Positions 1 through 9,700 are shown, counted from the stretch's first letter. The stretch: DNA of 27,225 nucleotides from Polyrhizophydium stewartii (GCA_027604665.1 JADGIZ010000094.1:1-27225); one strand, 5' to 3'. A program made the numbers and translations. The notes: generated by a model not told the origin, from the letters alone.

Positions 1-191
1 ACCCAGCTGCTCGGATGAACAAACTTCATTGTGAGGGGGAGTGTTAAAGCACATGAAATGCACAATGAAATTTCCTTCACCCCGTTTCCGATAAGACCGA
101 GATTTCCAAGCTGCAATCCCTCACCGATCTGTGCGTGCATCAGTTTCTGCATGCTCTTTTGCATCGCATTCCAGCTGACCGCTGCTCAAAG
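1..191 (+). other. 5' edge of the LRR locus: unresolved exon or intron sequence
   Basis: This stretch precedes the first clean LRR exon. A donor-like gtgcgt at 131 follows codons reading TEISKLQSLTDL (96-130), which is exactly the end of an LRR unit in the right phase, and 131-191 would make a normal 61-nt intron with a gctgac branch and an AAG acceptor. The first half of that 72-nt unit is not recognisable: the expected frame has TGA stops at 54 and 66. The IP-E-I core would read through only if one more G were present near 99-100. A second donor-like gtgagg lies at 31. It may be a decayed repeat exon, a split repeat or a sequencing error; I cannot decide. Confidence 0.35.
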
Positions 192-2059
192 TTGGCTCGA
201 CAACAACAAGCTTTCTGGCGGGATCCCGCCAGAGCTGGGCTCCATATCTGGCCTCACAGTCCTGTGAGATGCACGCTCTGTTTATTGCGTCTGATCAGCT
301 TGAACTGATGCGTTGTGCAGCCGCCTCAACCGAAACCGTCTTTCGGGATCAATCCCGCCAGAGCTCAAGAGCCTCGGGCAGCTGACGTCGCTGTGAGTGC
401 GCGCAAATCATGCTCAAAATTTACCTGCGCCATGTGCCTCGATGCTTAGTTTTTCGTATGGCAGATGGCTGAGTGAGAACCAGCTTAGCGGGCCGATCCC
501 GCACGAGCTCGGAGACCTGGTCCATCTGACTGAGCTGTGAGTCTGCTCCGCAGTGCAAGTGTCGAGCCACTTCGTTGACGCAGATCCGGTCAGTGGCCTC
601 AACAAGAATCGGCTGCAAGGATTCATCCCAAAGGAGCTCGGTCACCTCGCCAAGTTGCAGATGCTGTGAGATGCCCATCTGATGCTCTCGTATCAGCATG
701 CCGCTGGACAGTGCTTGGCTGACGCATTCGGCGGACAGAGCTCTTGGTGAGAACAGCCTCGTCGGTCCGTTGCCCGCTCAAATTTGCAACCTCGCCAACC
801 TCAAGAACCTGTGCGTCTGGTGCTGGCTACTCCGCCCATCCACACGATCGGCAGGCTGATCCTGTGCAGGTGGCTGAGAGGAAATCGCATCAGCGGAGCC
901 ATCCCGCCCGAGATTGCCAAGCTCTCCAATATCTCTATCCTGTGAGGTTTCTCGTGCGCGCGCGCCGGATTTCCACCACGCTGCTTATTGTGGCCGTGAT
1001 GCTCGTGAGCAGCGACTTGAGCGGCAACAAGATCTCGGGGCCGATCCCGCCTCAAATCGGCAGCCTCGCAAGACTTGTGGACCTGTACGTCGATGTGGCT
1101 GCATCGATTTGATGCGCTGACGGTTGCCAACTGACTGGCGGGTCATCTGAATACGGTCCTCGATGCTCGGCTTGCAATCCAGCCAACTGCAGGACAACAG
1201 GCTGTCAGGGCACATCCCGCCGCATATCGGAAACCTCCGAGGGCTGCGAAAGTTGTACCTGAGCGACAATCGTCTTGGCGGCTCGATTCCAGCGACGATA
1301 GGCAACCTGGCCAACTTGACCAGCCTGTGGGTTGAGGCCTGTTGCCTTACACTCGAGCCGCATCGAGGCTTACTCTTTGCACTGCAGCGGCTTGGAAAAC
1401 AATGAGCTGGAAGGCGAGATTCCACCGCAGATTGGCCACCTCAGGCAGCTTGTTCAGCTGTGGGTTTCGCGTGTTTCACAAGACGAATGCTGTTCTCTGA
1501 CTGCCTGGTCGGCAGGTTCCTTGAAAACAACCACTTGAGCGGCCAGATCCCGCGAGAAATCGGCCATCTCGTCCGGCTGACTGATCTGTGCGGATTTTGA
1601 TGGAATGGTGCTCTGATGTTGAGGCTCTGGCGCTGACAGAGCATGCGCCGCGACCAGGTATCTTGACCGCAACAGGCTCTCAGGCAGCATTCCGCGCGAA
1701 ATCGGAAGCCTGCGCAGCTTGACCGGACTGTGAGGAGGGCTGCTGGCAGCCGTGCAACTTGCATCTTTCCTTACAATCGCTATTTTTTGACAGGCACCTC
1801 GAGGACAACGAACTTTCCGGCCAGGTGCCCGCCGAGATTGGCAATCTCACGCAGCTCGACTTCCTGTGCGTTGGTGCCTCTCCTCGACCCCGCACGCTTT
1901 TGCTGACGCCAAGTCCGCAGATATCTGCAAGACAACCAGCTCACTGGCGAGCTTCCGCCAGAGATCAAGAAGCTGACCCTGTTGAGCGACTTCAACGCCT
2001 CGGGCAACCGCCTCTCGGGCGCTCTGCCCGTGCTCCCCGCCAACCGCGAGGCCGAATGA
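192..2059 (+). CDS. Leucine-rich repeat protein, plant-type LRRs, 5' part outside the window
   Basis: The gene encodes consecutive 24-residue LRRs of the plant-specific type (LxxNxLSGxIPxEIGxLxxL). Exons: 192-263, 321-392, 465-536, 594-665, 739-810, 870-941, 1013-1084, 1183-1326, 1388-1459, 1516-1587, 1658-1729, 1794-1865 and 1921-2059. Every intron is phase 2 and falls inside the same leucine codon (CT|N), so each 72-nt exon is exactly one repeat; 1183-1326 carries two. Fourteen full repeats are visible, then a degenerate cap (NRLSGALPVLPANREAE) and TGA at 2057-2059. No kinase or transmembrane segment follows, so this end looks like a free LRR solenoid; the N-terminus, and any signal peptide, lies to the left. 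Such repeats generally serve protein-protein recognition; the ligand is unknown. Only 25 bp separate the stop from the next start codon. Confidence 0.9.
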
Positions 2060-2084
2060 ATTTCGTGCTGAAGTTGCCTGACAA

Positions 2085-4895
2085 ATGGCTGACCCGTACA
2101 CCTCGGCGGGCGCCGCGAACGGCGGCAACGGCGGGTTCCGCACCGGCGGCGACCCGTTCTTCGAGCACCGGACGCTGCTCGAGGATGACGACTGGGCCGA
2201 CAGCGACCCGGCGCTCGACCGCGCACGCATCGACTCGGTCCCGGCACTCGACTTCTACGGAATCCTCAACGTCGAGCGCAAGGTGCGAACTCTCGAGGCG
2301 ACTCGGCGCGGCCGCCAGCCGCGGCTCCCTGAGCGGCACCTGCGACCGGCAGCCTCGGCGCACGTTTCCGCCGTGCGCAGGCACCTGCGTCTCAGCGGCG
2401 TCTCCGGGCGGCCCTTGCGGCGCCGCAGCCCGGCGCTCGCGCGGCGCACACCTGCATAGCCGCCGCGTCGGTGTGTCGCCATCTCGTGCATGCGCTGACC
2501 AATCCGGGTCGCGACGCCGCGACGGTGCGTCCGCTGGCGCCCTGCGTCGCCAGGCCTCCGAGGACGAGATCAAGAACTCGTACAAGCGCCTGTGCGTGAC
2601 CTTTCATCCGGACAAGTACATTGACGACGACGAAAAGCTGGCCGCCCAGAAAAAGTTCCAGCTTGTGCAGCGCGCTTACGACGGTGGGGATACCATGTAA
2701 CGGCGGGCTGCACCCTGCTCCCCGCACCCAAAAACGCGGCAGTACGCTGGCGCTGATCCTTCGGCTCGCAGTTCTGAGCGATCCCAACAGGCGGCACATT
2801 TATGATCTTTACGGCGAGACGGCCGTCGATCAGGCGTGGGATCTGGGACCGCGTCTCAAGTCACAGGAAGAGGTGCGTCGGTGCTTTCCTTCATATTCTC
2901 CGCAATCCTTGCGCACCACAACTAATTCCGAATGATTTCTTGATATGCCATGTGGCCCGGCAGATCCGCGAGGAGTACGAGCGGCGTGCGCGCATCAAGA
3001 GGGAAATGGACGCGCAGAACCTTGTCAAGTCTCGCGGCGAGATCTCACTGGAGCTCGACGCAACGCGCTTCTTTGTCAAGCGACCAAAAGCCGCCCGCTT
3101 CCGTGGCGCACGGCTTGGGTTGCCCGTCGCCGACTCGTTCAGCATTGCCGACCTCCTTCCCGACTTGCGCAGGGCGATCGTGACGCATAGCTGGGAGGTA
3201 AGGCCTGCTGCTCTCTGTCCCGCCCACCTAAGCTCCGAGAGCGCTGAGAATTCCCTCGCAATTCAGAGCAAACTCGCCCACAATACCGACCTTGTACTCA
3301 ACGGAACCGTCGTGGCGCACAATGGTGTTGGTGCGGGGAACGTGTTTGCAACAGTTCGCCACGTCGTATCCGAGCGCTTGTGGGGCGAGGTGCGCATCCG
3401 CCGCCTTTGCTTTGTTCTGCCTGCGCACTGTTGACGTTTCGTCTGTCTGCCGCCCAGGTCACCGCCGTTGTTTCGCAAAAGCCGTCTGCGCAGTTCAAGC
3501 TCGTGCGCAACTTCTCTTCAGACAGGTGTGGTGTTCCACCACTATGGCCATCACAAACGCTGCTCTTCTGACATTGTAGTTGCCCGCAGCTTCATGACCG
3601 TCGCTGGAAGCAGCAGCTCAATCTATTGCCCGCCGGATCTCAAGCTGGTCGTGGGACGCAGGGTGACGGCAAACTCGACCGGATATCTGACATACTCACC
3701 CGGGCTTTTCCGGATCGGCTCGTGGGGCCCCGACGACCCTCGCGACATTGGTAACAGCTCGTGCGCGCTCGGCATCGTGCACAGCGTCCAGAAGCGACAG
3801 TGGAGCTGCGACATTGAGGCGGGCATTTTGGAGTCGCATATCACCGTCGCGCACACGCGCGTGGTGCCCGGCCACATCCGAGCGCGCTTTGAAGTGACCA
3901 CATCCACCTCGGGGGGCATCCGCATCAGCGTCAGCGGCGACCGCCGTGTCGACCGAAACACGCGTGTCGGCATGGGGGTCACCTGTGGTGCGATTGGCGG
4001 CGTGACGCTCCGCTTCCGGTGAGCAACACTTGCCGGGGTTTGAGATTCCTCCGACGATGCTGACTTGCACTGCACAGCGTGTCGAGGCTTGGCCAGAAGT
4101 TCACGCTGCCCTTATTCCTCTCGCCCGATCTGGATTTCTGGCTCGCCGTTTTTGCGTTCACGGTCCCGCTTGTCTCTGGAATGGCGATCGACCGCTTCCT
4201 TGTGGAGCCCTGGCGGCAGCAGCGCCTTGCGGCGTGAGTCTTCGACGGCGTGGTTCAGTTGCATGGCGCAAGATGCTGACGGGGCTGGCCGGCTCGCGCA
4301 TCCGTAGATCCATCGAGCAAGTGCGCCGCGAAAACGCCGACATCCTGCTCGAGCGCATGCACGATGCGCTGCAGGCCATCGAGCTCATGCGCGAGTCGGT
4401 CGCACGCCGCGTCGAGATCGAGGAGTCGCGCAACGGACTCGTCGTCATCCAGGCTCTGTACGGCAAGCTGCCGCCGTCCGAGCTCACCGCTGTCCGCGCA
4501 TTGTCGCCGCAGGGCATCAAGGACATGGCCGCCGCGATCCGCAAGCAGATCAAGTCGGTGCTCACACCGGGCAGCAGGACGACGCTCGATCAGGCGGCGG
4601 CCTCTGTCGACTACATCGACGTCACGATCGCCATCCAGTCGTTTGTGCAGAGCGGGCAGCTGCACATCAGCGGCAGCCACTCAAAATCGAATCTGATTGG
4701 CTTCTGGGACCCGTGTCTCGGCGAGCGCAAGCGGCTGCGCATCACATACCAGTTCCAGGGTAGGATCCACCAGGTCGAGGTCGACGACAAGGCGCCGGTC
4801 GCTGCGCCGCTCAGAGGTGAGCAGCCCTTCCTGTGCGCCTGCCCGGGGAAAAGCCAGACTCTGACGGCTCTTGGCATCCAGCGCACCTCGTGTGA
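2085..4895 (+). CDS. DNAJC11: DnaJ homolog subfamily C member 11 (mitochondrial membrane J protein)
   Basis: Ten exons: 2085-2282, 2554-2683, 2772-2872, 2964-3197, 3267-3389, 3458-3525, 3590-4018, 4078-4233, 4308-4816 and 4882-4895 (about 653 aa). An N-terminal J domain carries the HPD motif (TFHPDKY) and ends in RAYDVLSDPNRRHIYDLYGE. A beta-rich middle region follows, then a hydrophobic segment (about 4108-4165, WLAVFAFTVPLVSGMAI), a charged coiled-coil stretch and the conserved DUF3395-type C-terminus (GFWDPCLGE, YQFQGRIHQVEVDD). In animals DNAJC11 associates with MICOS/SAM complexes and cristae organisation; that role is inferred here. The first intron (2283-2553, 271 nt) is far longer than the others. 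The last coding exon supplies only the final four codons and part of a fifth, and it restores a family-like end. The start is the first ATG after the LRR stop. Confidence 0.93.
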
Positions 4896-5027
4896 GCCGC
4901 ACATTGCCGGCCGGCTGCGCTCGGCCCCCTCCAGACAGCAGTCTCGACTCCTTGCTTCAATCGCACCACGGCCCCGCGGCCGAGTCGCAAAATACATATG
5001 CCAGACTAGCGCACCGCACCGCACAGA

Positions 5028-5748
5028 TCAGATCAGTTCCTGCGCGAGTGCGGGTTGGGACGACGCCTCGGGATGGGCCTCTGCCGCTGGCGTACGGCCT
5101 GCTTCGATGCTGTCGCTGAACACGGGCATCCACGCAGACTCGGGGACTCGCTTGGCCCACTCTGCGCGACGGGCTCGTCAGCCGAGCGCCATTGCCGGCG
5201 GAGTCGAGGCGGACTCACCCGGTATCGCGACTTCCGGCAGCGAGATTGACGCCATCACTTGCTGGATGAGCGCCAGGTCGTCTGTGCAGAAAGTGTCAGC
5301 CGAGCCACGAGTACCGCCACGACAGGCTGGATGCAAGACCTTGAGGGATGGCGCAGGTGTCGTCCCTCTCAAGAACCAGGCGTGAGGGAGTCGGCGCTCC
5401 AAGGGCCGCAGCCTGCTGGTGGACGCCGCCCTCGAGCGCGGCGCAGCTCTCGTGGTCCTCGTCGTCGCCTGCGTCCAGGAGCTGATATCCGTCTGCAGCG
5501 CCGCCGCCGCTGCCCCCGTCGTCGTCGCTGTCGTCACCGTCGTCGTCGTCGTCGTCTTCGCCTCCGTCGCCAAGCATATAACCACGGATGCCGTCCTCGT
5601 GGGCGCCGAGGCGATCGCCGTGGCTCGAGACGCTCCTGCCCGGTGCGGCCTCAGCGTCTTCAGGACTCGCGCGGCCGTCGCTTGCCTCCCATGTGCCCGC
5701 CGCCAAGGCGCGCGTGTCCTTGTGCGCATCGCCGTCGGCCGCGAGCAT
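5028..5748 (-). CDS. Short acidic protein, MEA1 (male-enhanced antigen 1)-like
   Basis: Three exons on the minus strand: 5748-5340, 5281-5219 and 5161-5028 (about 201 aa). The two introns (57-58 nt) both end in a ggctgac branch plus CAG, which is what identifies the gene; donors are gtcttg (weak) and gtgagt. The protein has a low-complexity N-terminus, an Asp-rich run at residues about 61-77, a GYQLL motif directly after it, and a C-terminal block DLALIQQVMASISLPEVAIP joined to EWAKRVPESAW. The acidic stretch followed by GYxxL, and the VM...LPxxxxPxWA...W C-terminus, recall the MEA1 family, which is of similar length and unclear function. That match is from memory, so the name is tentative; the gene itself is better supported. 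It is convergent with DNAJC11 (132 bp between stops). An alternative start is the ATG at 5577. Confidence 0.62.
5496..5568 (-). repeat. GTC/GAC trinucleotide-rich tract coding for poly-Asp
   Basis: On the plus strand this is a run of gtcgtc units with few interruptions. On the minus strand it encodes the GEDDDDDDGDDSDDDGG segment of the MEA1-like protein. The plus-strand reading would be poly-Val/Arg, so the tract also creates long spurious plus-strand ORFs. Confidence 0.7.
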
Positions 5749-5769
5749 CGGCGTTTGGGTTGCCCAAAG

Positions 5770-8389
5770 ATGAGCGAACCCGCAACGCCAGCACGCTCCG
5801 CGCCGCCGACGCAGTCGCGCGGATATGCGATGCACTCGCTGCACTCGGTGCTGCAGCATGGCCAGCTGGGCTTCAAACAGGAGCGCATCGATCTCTCCAA
5901 CATTCCCCACAGCATCAAGAACATGATCGTCGAGCAGTCTTCCGCAAAGCTGCGCGACTACGAGCCCCTCAAGGTGTGCGTGCGGTCGGATCTAAAGTAC
6001 AGCACTCTCGACACGAGGCAGCACCTCGCCGAGAAGAAGAAGCGAATTGAGGTGTGTTTTGCGCCGTCTGCAGGGCAGCGACCGCCAGCACCGAGACCTG
6101 TGGTATCCTCCCCCCTATCCCCGAATCGCCCGCAGCAGCCTGCGCACAACCTCGGCGTCGGTGTGGTTCGCAGGAGCTGTGTCGTCGACAGCAGCAATCG
6201 GAAATATTCCCGCGACTCGCGAGATCCCAACACATACGCGGAAGCTCGCATACGCGTTGGCTGCGGGGCGGCTAATGCTTGTCTGCAGGATGTGTACAAG
6301 TGTGGCTTCTGCGCCGACCCGAAAGAGCTCTATCGCCCCCTCGGTGAGCTTGCCTGCGCAACGTGCCTTGGCGAGGTATTGTTGTCGAGCCTGGTGCTGA
6401 CCTGTCCATACACAGGCGACCCTACGCTCGATACGGAGATCCTTCTTTACCAGCGTCTGGGCATCGATCCATCCGCCCAGGACAAGTGCGTCGACTTGGA
6501 GTTGTGGCTCTAAAGCGCTGTGCCGTTGGAGCTGACGCCGTTTATTGTGCGCGGACTTGCTGGCGCCAGGAAGTCGCAGCAAAAGCGGGATGTATTCAAG
6601 GAAGAAACGTTGCAAAAAACAAGCATCAAGAACCAGCGCAAGTTTCGTGGTGCGTCGCTCGTCCACAGTCGATCGTGAGACAACTTACGCGCATGATTTA
6701 ACCGACATGCCCCACAGACGTGCCAAAGCGGCACACAAACGGGTTCAAGTACATCAAGGAGAAGGTGGCAAAGTCCAATTTAAAGGTCAACTCAGTCAAG
6801 GCGAGACTGAGAACCAATCGCAATGTTCGGCCTGGCCTGTCGGTTCTGCTGACCGGTCGCTTTGGAACGCAGTTTGGGGTCCCATTTTCGAGCGTCTGCG
6901 AAGTCGACGATCGGGAGCATACTTACGACAAAAAGGACGAGCCTGTTGATCCCGAGTCGATGACGAAAGGTGTGCAGAGAAGCGATATGCGGCAGGTCGC
7001 GTCCGTCTGTTGTTTTATCTTACGTCCGTTCGCTATCTTGTGCCTATCCAGTTGATTGGGCTCACCTGGAGATCGATATCGACAGGCAAGCGTTCTTCAC
7101 AAACCTTCTGCATCGGCACGAGCGCAGCATTGGCGACCGGCGTAAGTGCAGCAATAATTGAATGTTTTCTCGTGCACAGCTTGGCGCTGACAGTCAGGGC
7201 TCGAATTTCAGGGCCGAGCTCGGCCGAGTCGGAGCGCGACGACGGCGAGGCTTCTGGCAAGGAGGAAGAGATGCCGCCGCAGAGGCGGAAGATGCGCAAG
7301 GGAGCCGGGTCAGTCTGGCATGGGCGTGCCGAGTTTCCTTCGCACACAATCGCATTATCTGACACAAACTCTGATTCGCGTGTCCTTGCAGTGAGCCGAC
7401 GGCTTGGGCTCGTTGGCTCCTTTTCTGCTGTGTGTGATTGTTGCTGATGCGCATCGTGCTTCAAGGCGAGATCGCGCCTCCGGCGTACAAAACATCGCAG
7501 ATCAAGCTGTCGGCCAAGCAGATTGAGGGTGTTCTTGGAATCCGCGCGAGTGAGCAAACGACAGAAACTACCGAAAAGGTGCGCTCGCCAAAGGTGTATG
7601 TATGAGTCATTCAAGTCGGCTGACCACCTGACATTTGCGTCCCAGTTCTTCACCACGCGAGACGACTTTTACGAGCAGCGGCAGCGTCTCACGCACCTTC
7701 TCCACGACGACCTGAACAGGTGCGACGCCAACGGAGTGGATGGATTTTGGCATGCAAACGACTTGAAACAATAACCTTACTGTTGTTCACGTTGGAACGC
7801 GCAGGCTGGATTACGAGCGACGAACATCGTTTGAGCGCAAGGTCAAAATATTCGAGCTGTCAAAGGCAAGCGGCCGTAAAACAATGCTTTTGATCGCCAA
7901 CTTGCACAAAGCCACCCTAACGCGCCATCAATCATGCAGAAAGGGCAGTGCGTGGACGACATCACGGCGATGCGGCAAAAGGCGGCTGATCTGCGGCGCA
8001 AGGAGAAAAAGGCGATCCTGGATGCGCACCCGTGGTACAACGAGCTGATACGAAAGGTGGTTGTGATGAACGGCGTGCGCCGGGAAGTGACGCAGTACGA
8101 GTCGCTTCTCCTTGGTCGACTCAAACGGTGGGGGCTGGCCGCACACTCAAACCGTTTGTGCTTGCTCGACGGACCATCTCTGATGCCTGATCCCCGCGTT
8201 CACAGACTTATCGAGGACCAAATCATATTCAACAAGAAGGTCTTTGTGCAGCTCATGCGCGTTCTGCCGACGCGCGAGTTTCTCAAGGACGAGGTGCAGC
8301 GCATCATTCGCTTCGTCAAACAGCACGAGAGCATTTCGGAGCGCGACTACCTGGAGGCCGTCGAGATGGCCGGCCACCCGATCCACTGA
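5770..8389 (+). CDS. Multi-exon gene of unknown function, basic protein with a helical C-terminal domain
   Basis: I do not recognise the family. Likely exons: 5770-6051, 6289-6343, 6416-6485, 6570-6649, 6718-6785, 6873-6969, 7052-7141, 7212-7308 or 7379, 7466-7578, 7646-7719, 7805-7865 and 7940-8389 (roughly 510-540 aa). Phases agree across all junctions except around 7309-7465, where either a 20-nt exon (7392-7411) or a longer exon 8 (ending 7379, donor gtgtcc) restores the frame. The N-terminus contains ERIDLSNIPHSIKNMIVEQS. A Lys-rich stretch (KKSQQKRDVFKEETLQK, KYIKEKVAKSNLK) follows, then an acidic/charged linker (SAESERDDGEASGKEEE) and a long charged helical C-terminus (DEVQRIIRFVKQHESISERD). 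No signal peptide or membrane segment is seen. Basic, non-membrane composition suggests a nuclear or nucleic-acid-associated protein, which is inference. The 237-nt intron 6052-6288 could hide another exon. Confidence 0.6.
7866..7939 (+). other. Probable GC-AG intron
   Basis: The reading frame FELSK ends at AAAG followed by gcaagc, the usual context of GC-AG introns. A cctaac branch-like site and a TGCAG acceptor lie downstream. Joining 7865 to 7940 keeps the frame into KGQCVDDITAMRQK; reading through leads to stops, and the only nearby GT (gtaaaa at about 7876) shifts the frame. Confidence 0.55.
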
Positions 8390-8560
8390 TGTTCCATGAG
8401 CGCAATGAGCGGAAGGCGCGGCTTCTGGCTGCGAGGTTTGGTGCGCGAGGGTCAAGGACAAGGCTCAATGAAGCACGCGCGATTGTCGCGTTAGGCGCGG
8501 CGCGGCTTCGGCCTGGCGGTCGCGACAGCGCTTTCCTTCTCAACCAGCAAACGGAAAACG

Positions 8561-9633
8561 ATGGCGACGGCAGCCGCCCCTCACCAGTTTCCAGCCGCAC
8601 AGGCAACAGCCGCACGGGCAAAGGGCCCGCAAGTGGACCCGCGCACAAAGCCTGTTCCGATTCCAGGCGATCCGCACGACGAGACCGTGTATCGCCTAAT
8701 CCCTGAAGAATACGTCGTGCCGCCAAAGGAGCAGCGCTATCGCTCGCAGTTTGCGGACCAGGCTCGCGGCGAGTACAACAGCAACCGCAAGTCCACGGCT
8801 TCCATGGGACCCGCCAAAGTGCAGGTCAACCACCCGTCCGAGTTTTTGAAGCGAGGCGACCGTGCCAAGATAACTGTGCCTGGTGAGCCCGCGCTTGCGG
8901 CCGAGCCGGCAGCCATTGCATCTGAAGTTGGTGCCGGCGACTTTCTTGCCATTTCTGACTTTGCGTCTTTCCGTTGCGCGCTAGTCGACAAGGGCCAGCC
9001 CGACCGCACCGTGCGCAAGGCTCCTGTTCCAAAAACCCTCGGCGACGCGATCCAGCCGTCGCACAAGAACTTTATCAAGCAGAATGCTCTCGACAACATC
9101 AACTCGTGTGCGTGAGAGGCCGTAGGTCGCTACCGAGATCGCGGCGCCGCGTGCTGACCCATCTGTTCCGGCGCCGTCAACGCAGCGGCCAAGAAGACGC
9201 AAAAGTCGCACCCGAGCTATCTCGCCAAGCGCGACTACGGCCGCACGCCCGACTATCTCAAGCGCTGCATTTCCGAGCTGAAGGAGCAAGAGTATCGCCA
9301 CGCGCGAGAGCTACTTGAGATGGAGTCTTCCAAGAACGTCCACGAGGGAGTTGTGCCGCTTCCCGACGAGGAGCGCAGCAAGATCCTCAACGGCCTCAAA
9401 GCGAACTGGGAGAAGCTCAATTCGGACTACCAGCGGCTCAGCCTGACGGTTGACACGGTGCCCAAGATCGCGCGGTGAGGTTGCTTGTGCTCGAGCCAGC
9501 GGCAGCAGTAACAAGCGCTGACCACCCTCTCAGCAAGGTCAACATGGAGCAGCAGCTCAAGCAGTACGAGGAGCTCATCGAAAAGTTCTCGCACACCAAC
9601 ATCCACGTCAACTTCTCCGGGCTGTTCAACTGA
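8561..9633 (+). CDS. ENKUR: Enkurin (axonemal/ciliary calmodulin-binding adaptor)
   Basis: Exons 8561-8882, 8985-9107, 9186-9474 and 9534-9633 (about 277 aa). Family hallmarks in order: VYRLIPEE near the start, MGPAKVQVNHPSEFLKR, NFIKQNALDNINS, then the enkurin domain with YLAKRDYGRTPDYLKRCISE, EERSKILNGLKANWEKLNSD, LTVDTVPKIARK and KQYEELIEKFSH. Enkurin is a microtubule inner protein and TRP-channel adaptor of cilia and sperm flagella. Its presence implies a flagellated life stage, for example zoospores. The segment 8883-8984 is called an intron because it starts gtgagc, has ttctgac and ends CTAG, and removing it closes the gap against animal enkurins. It is 102 nt and stop-free, so retention would add 34 residues. 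The stop is 67 bp before the SNF2 gene's start. Confidence 0.9.
8883..8984 (+). other. Stop-free 102-nt intron in the enkurin gene
   Basis: Starts gtgagc, contains ttctgac, ends CTAG; phase 1. Length is a multiple of three with no stop, so spliced and retained forms are both in frame. The spliced form joins ITVP to VDKGQPDRTV and aligns without a gap to animal enkurins. Confidence 0.6.
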
Positions 9634-9700
9634 GCCCCCACGGCTTGTGCAGTGTCTGTGAGCCGTCGTGCAATGAAGGTTTTCGTCCTTTGACGGTTTC

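Noticed and set aside
5259..6050. Plus-strand Arg-rich open frame
   Set aside because: Antisense of the acidic MEA1-like gene and frame-shifted relative to the real exon starting 5770.
6786..6872. Resemblance of RNVRPGLSVLLTGRFGTQ to an L6-type ribosomal KOW segment
   Set aside because: Short, lacks the following conserved residues, and the segment looks like a stop-free intron with a ctgctgac branch and CAG end.
5770..8389. Possible identity as DMAP1/SWC4
   Set aside because: A faint likeness of the SQIKLSAKQIEGVLGI segment to the DMAP1 C-terminal domain is not supported by any SANT-like region upstream.
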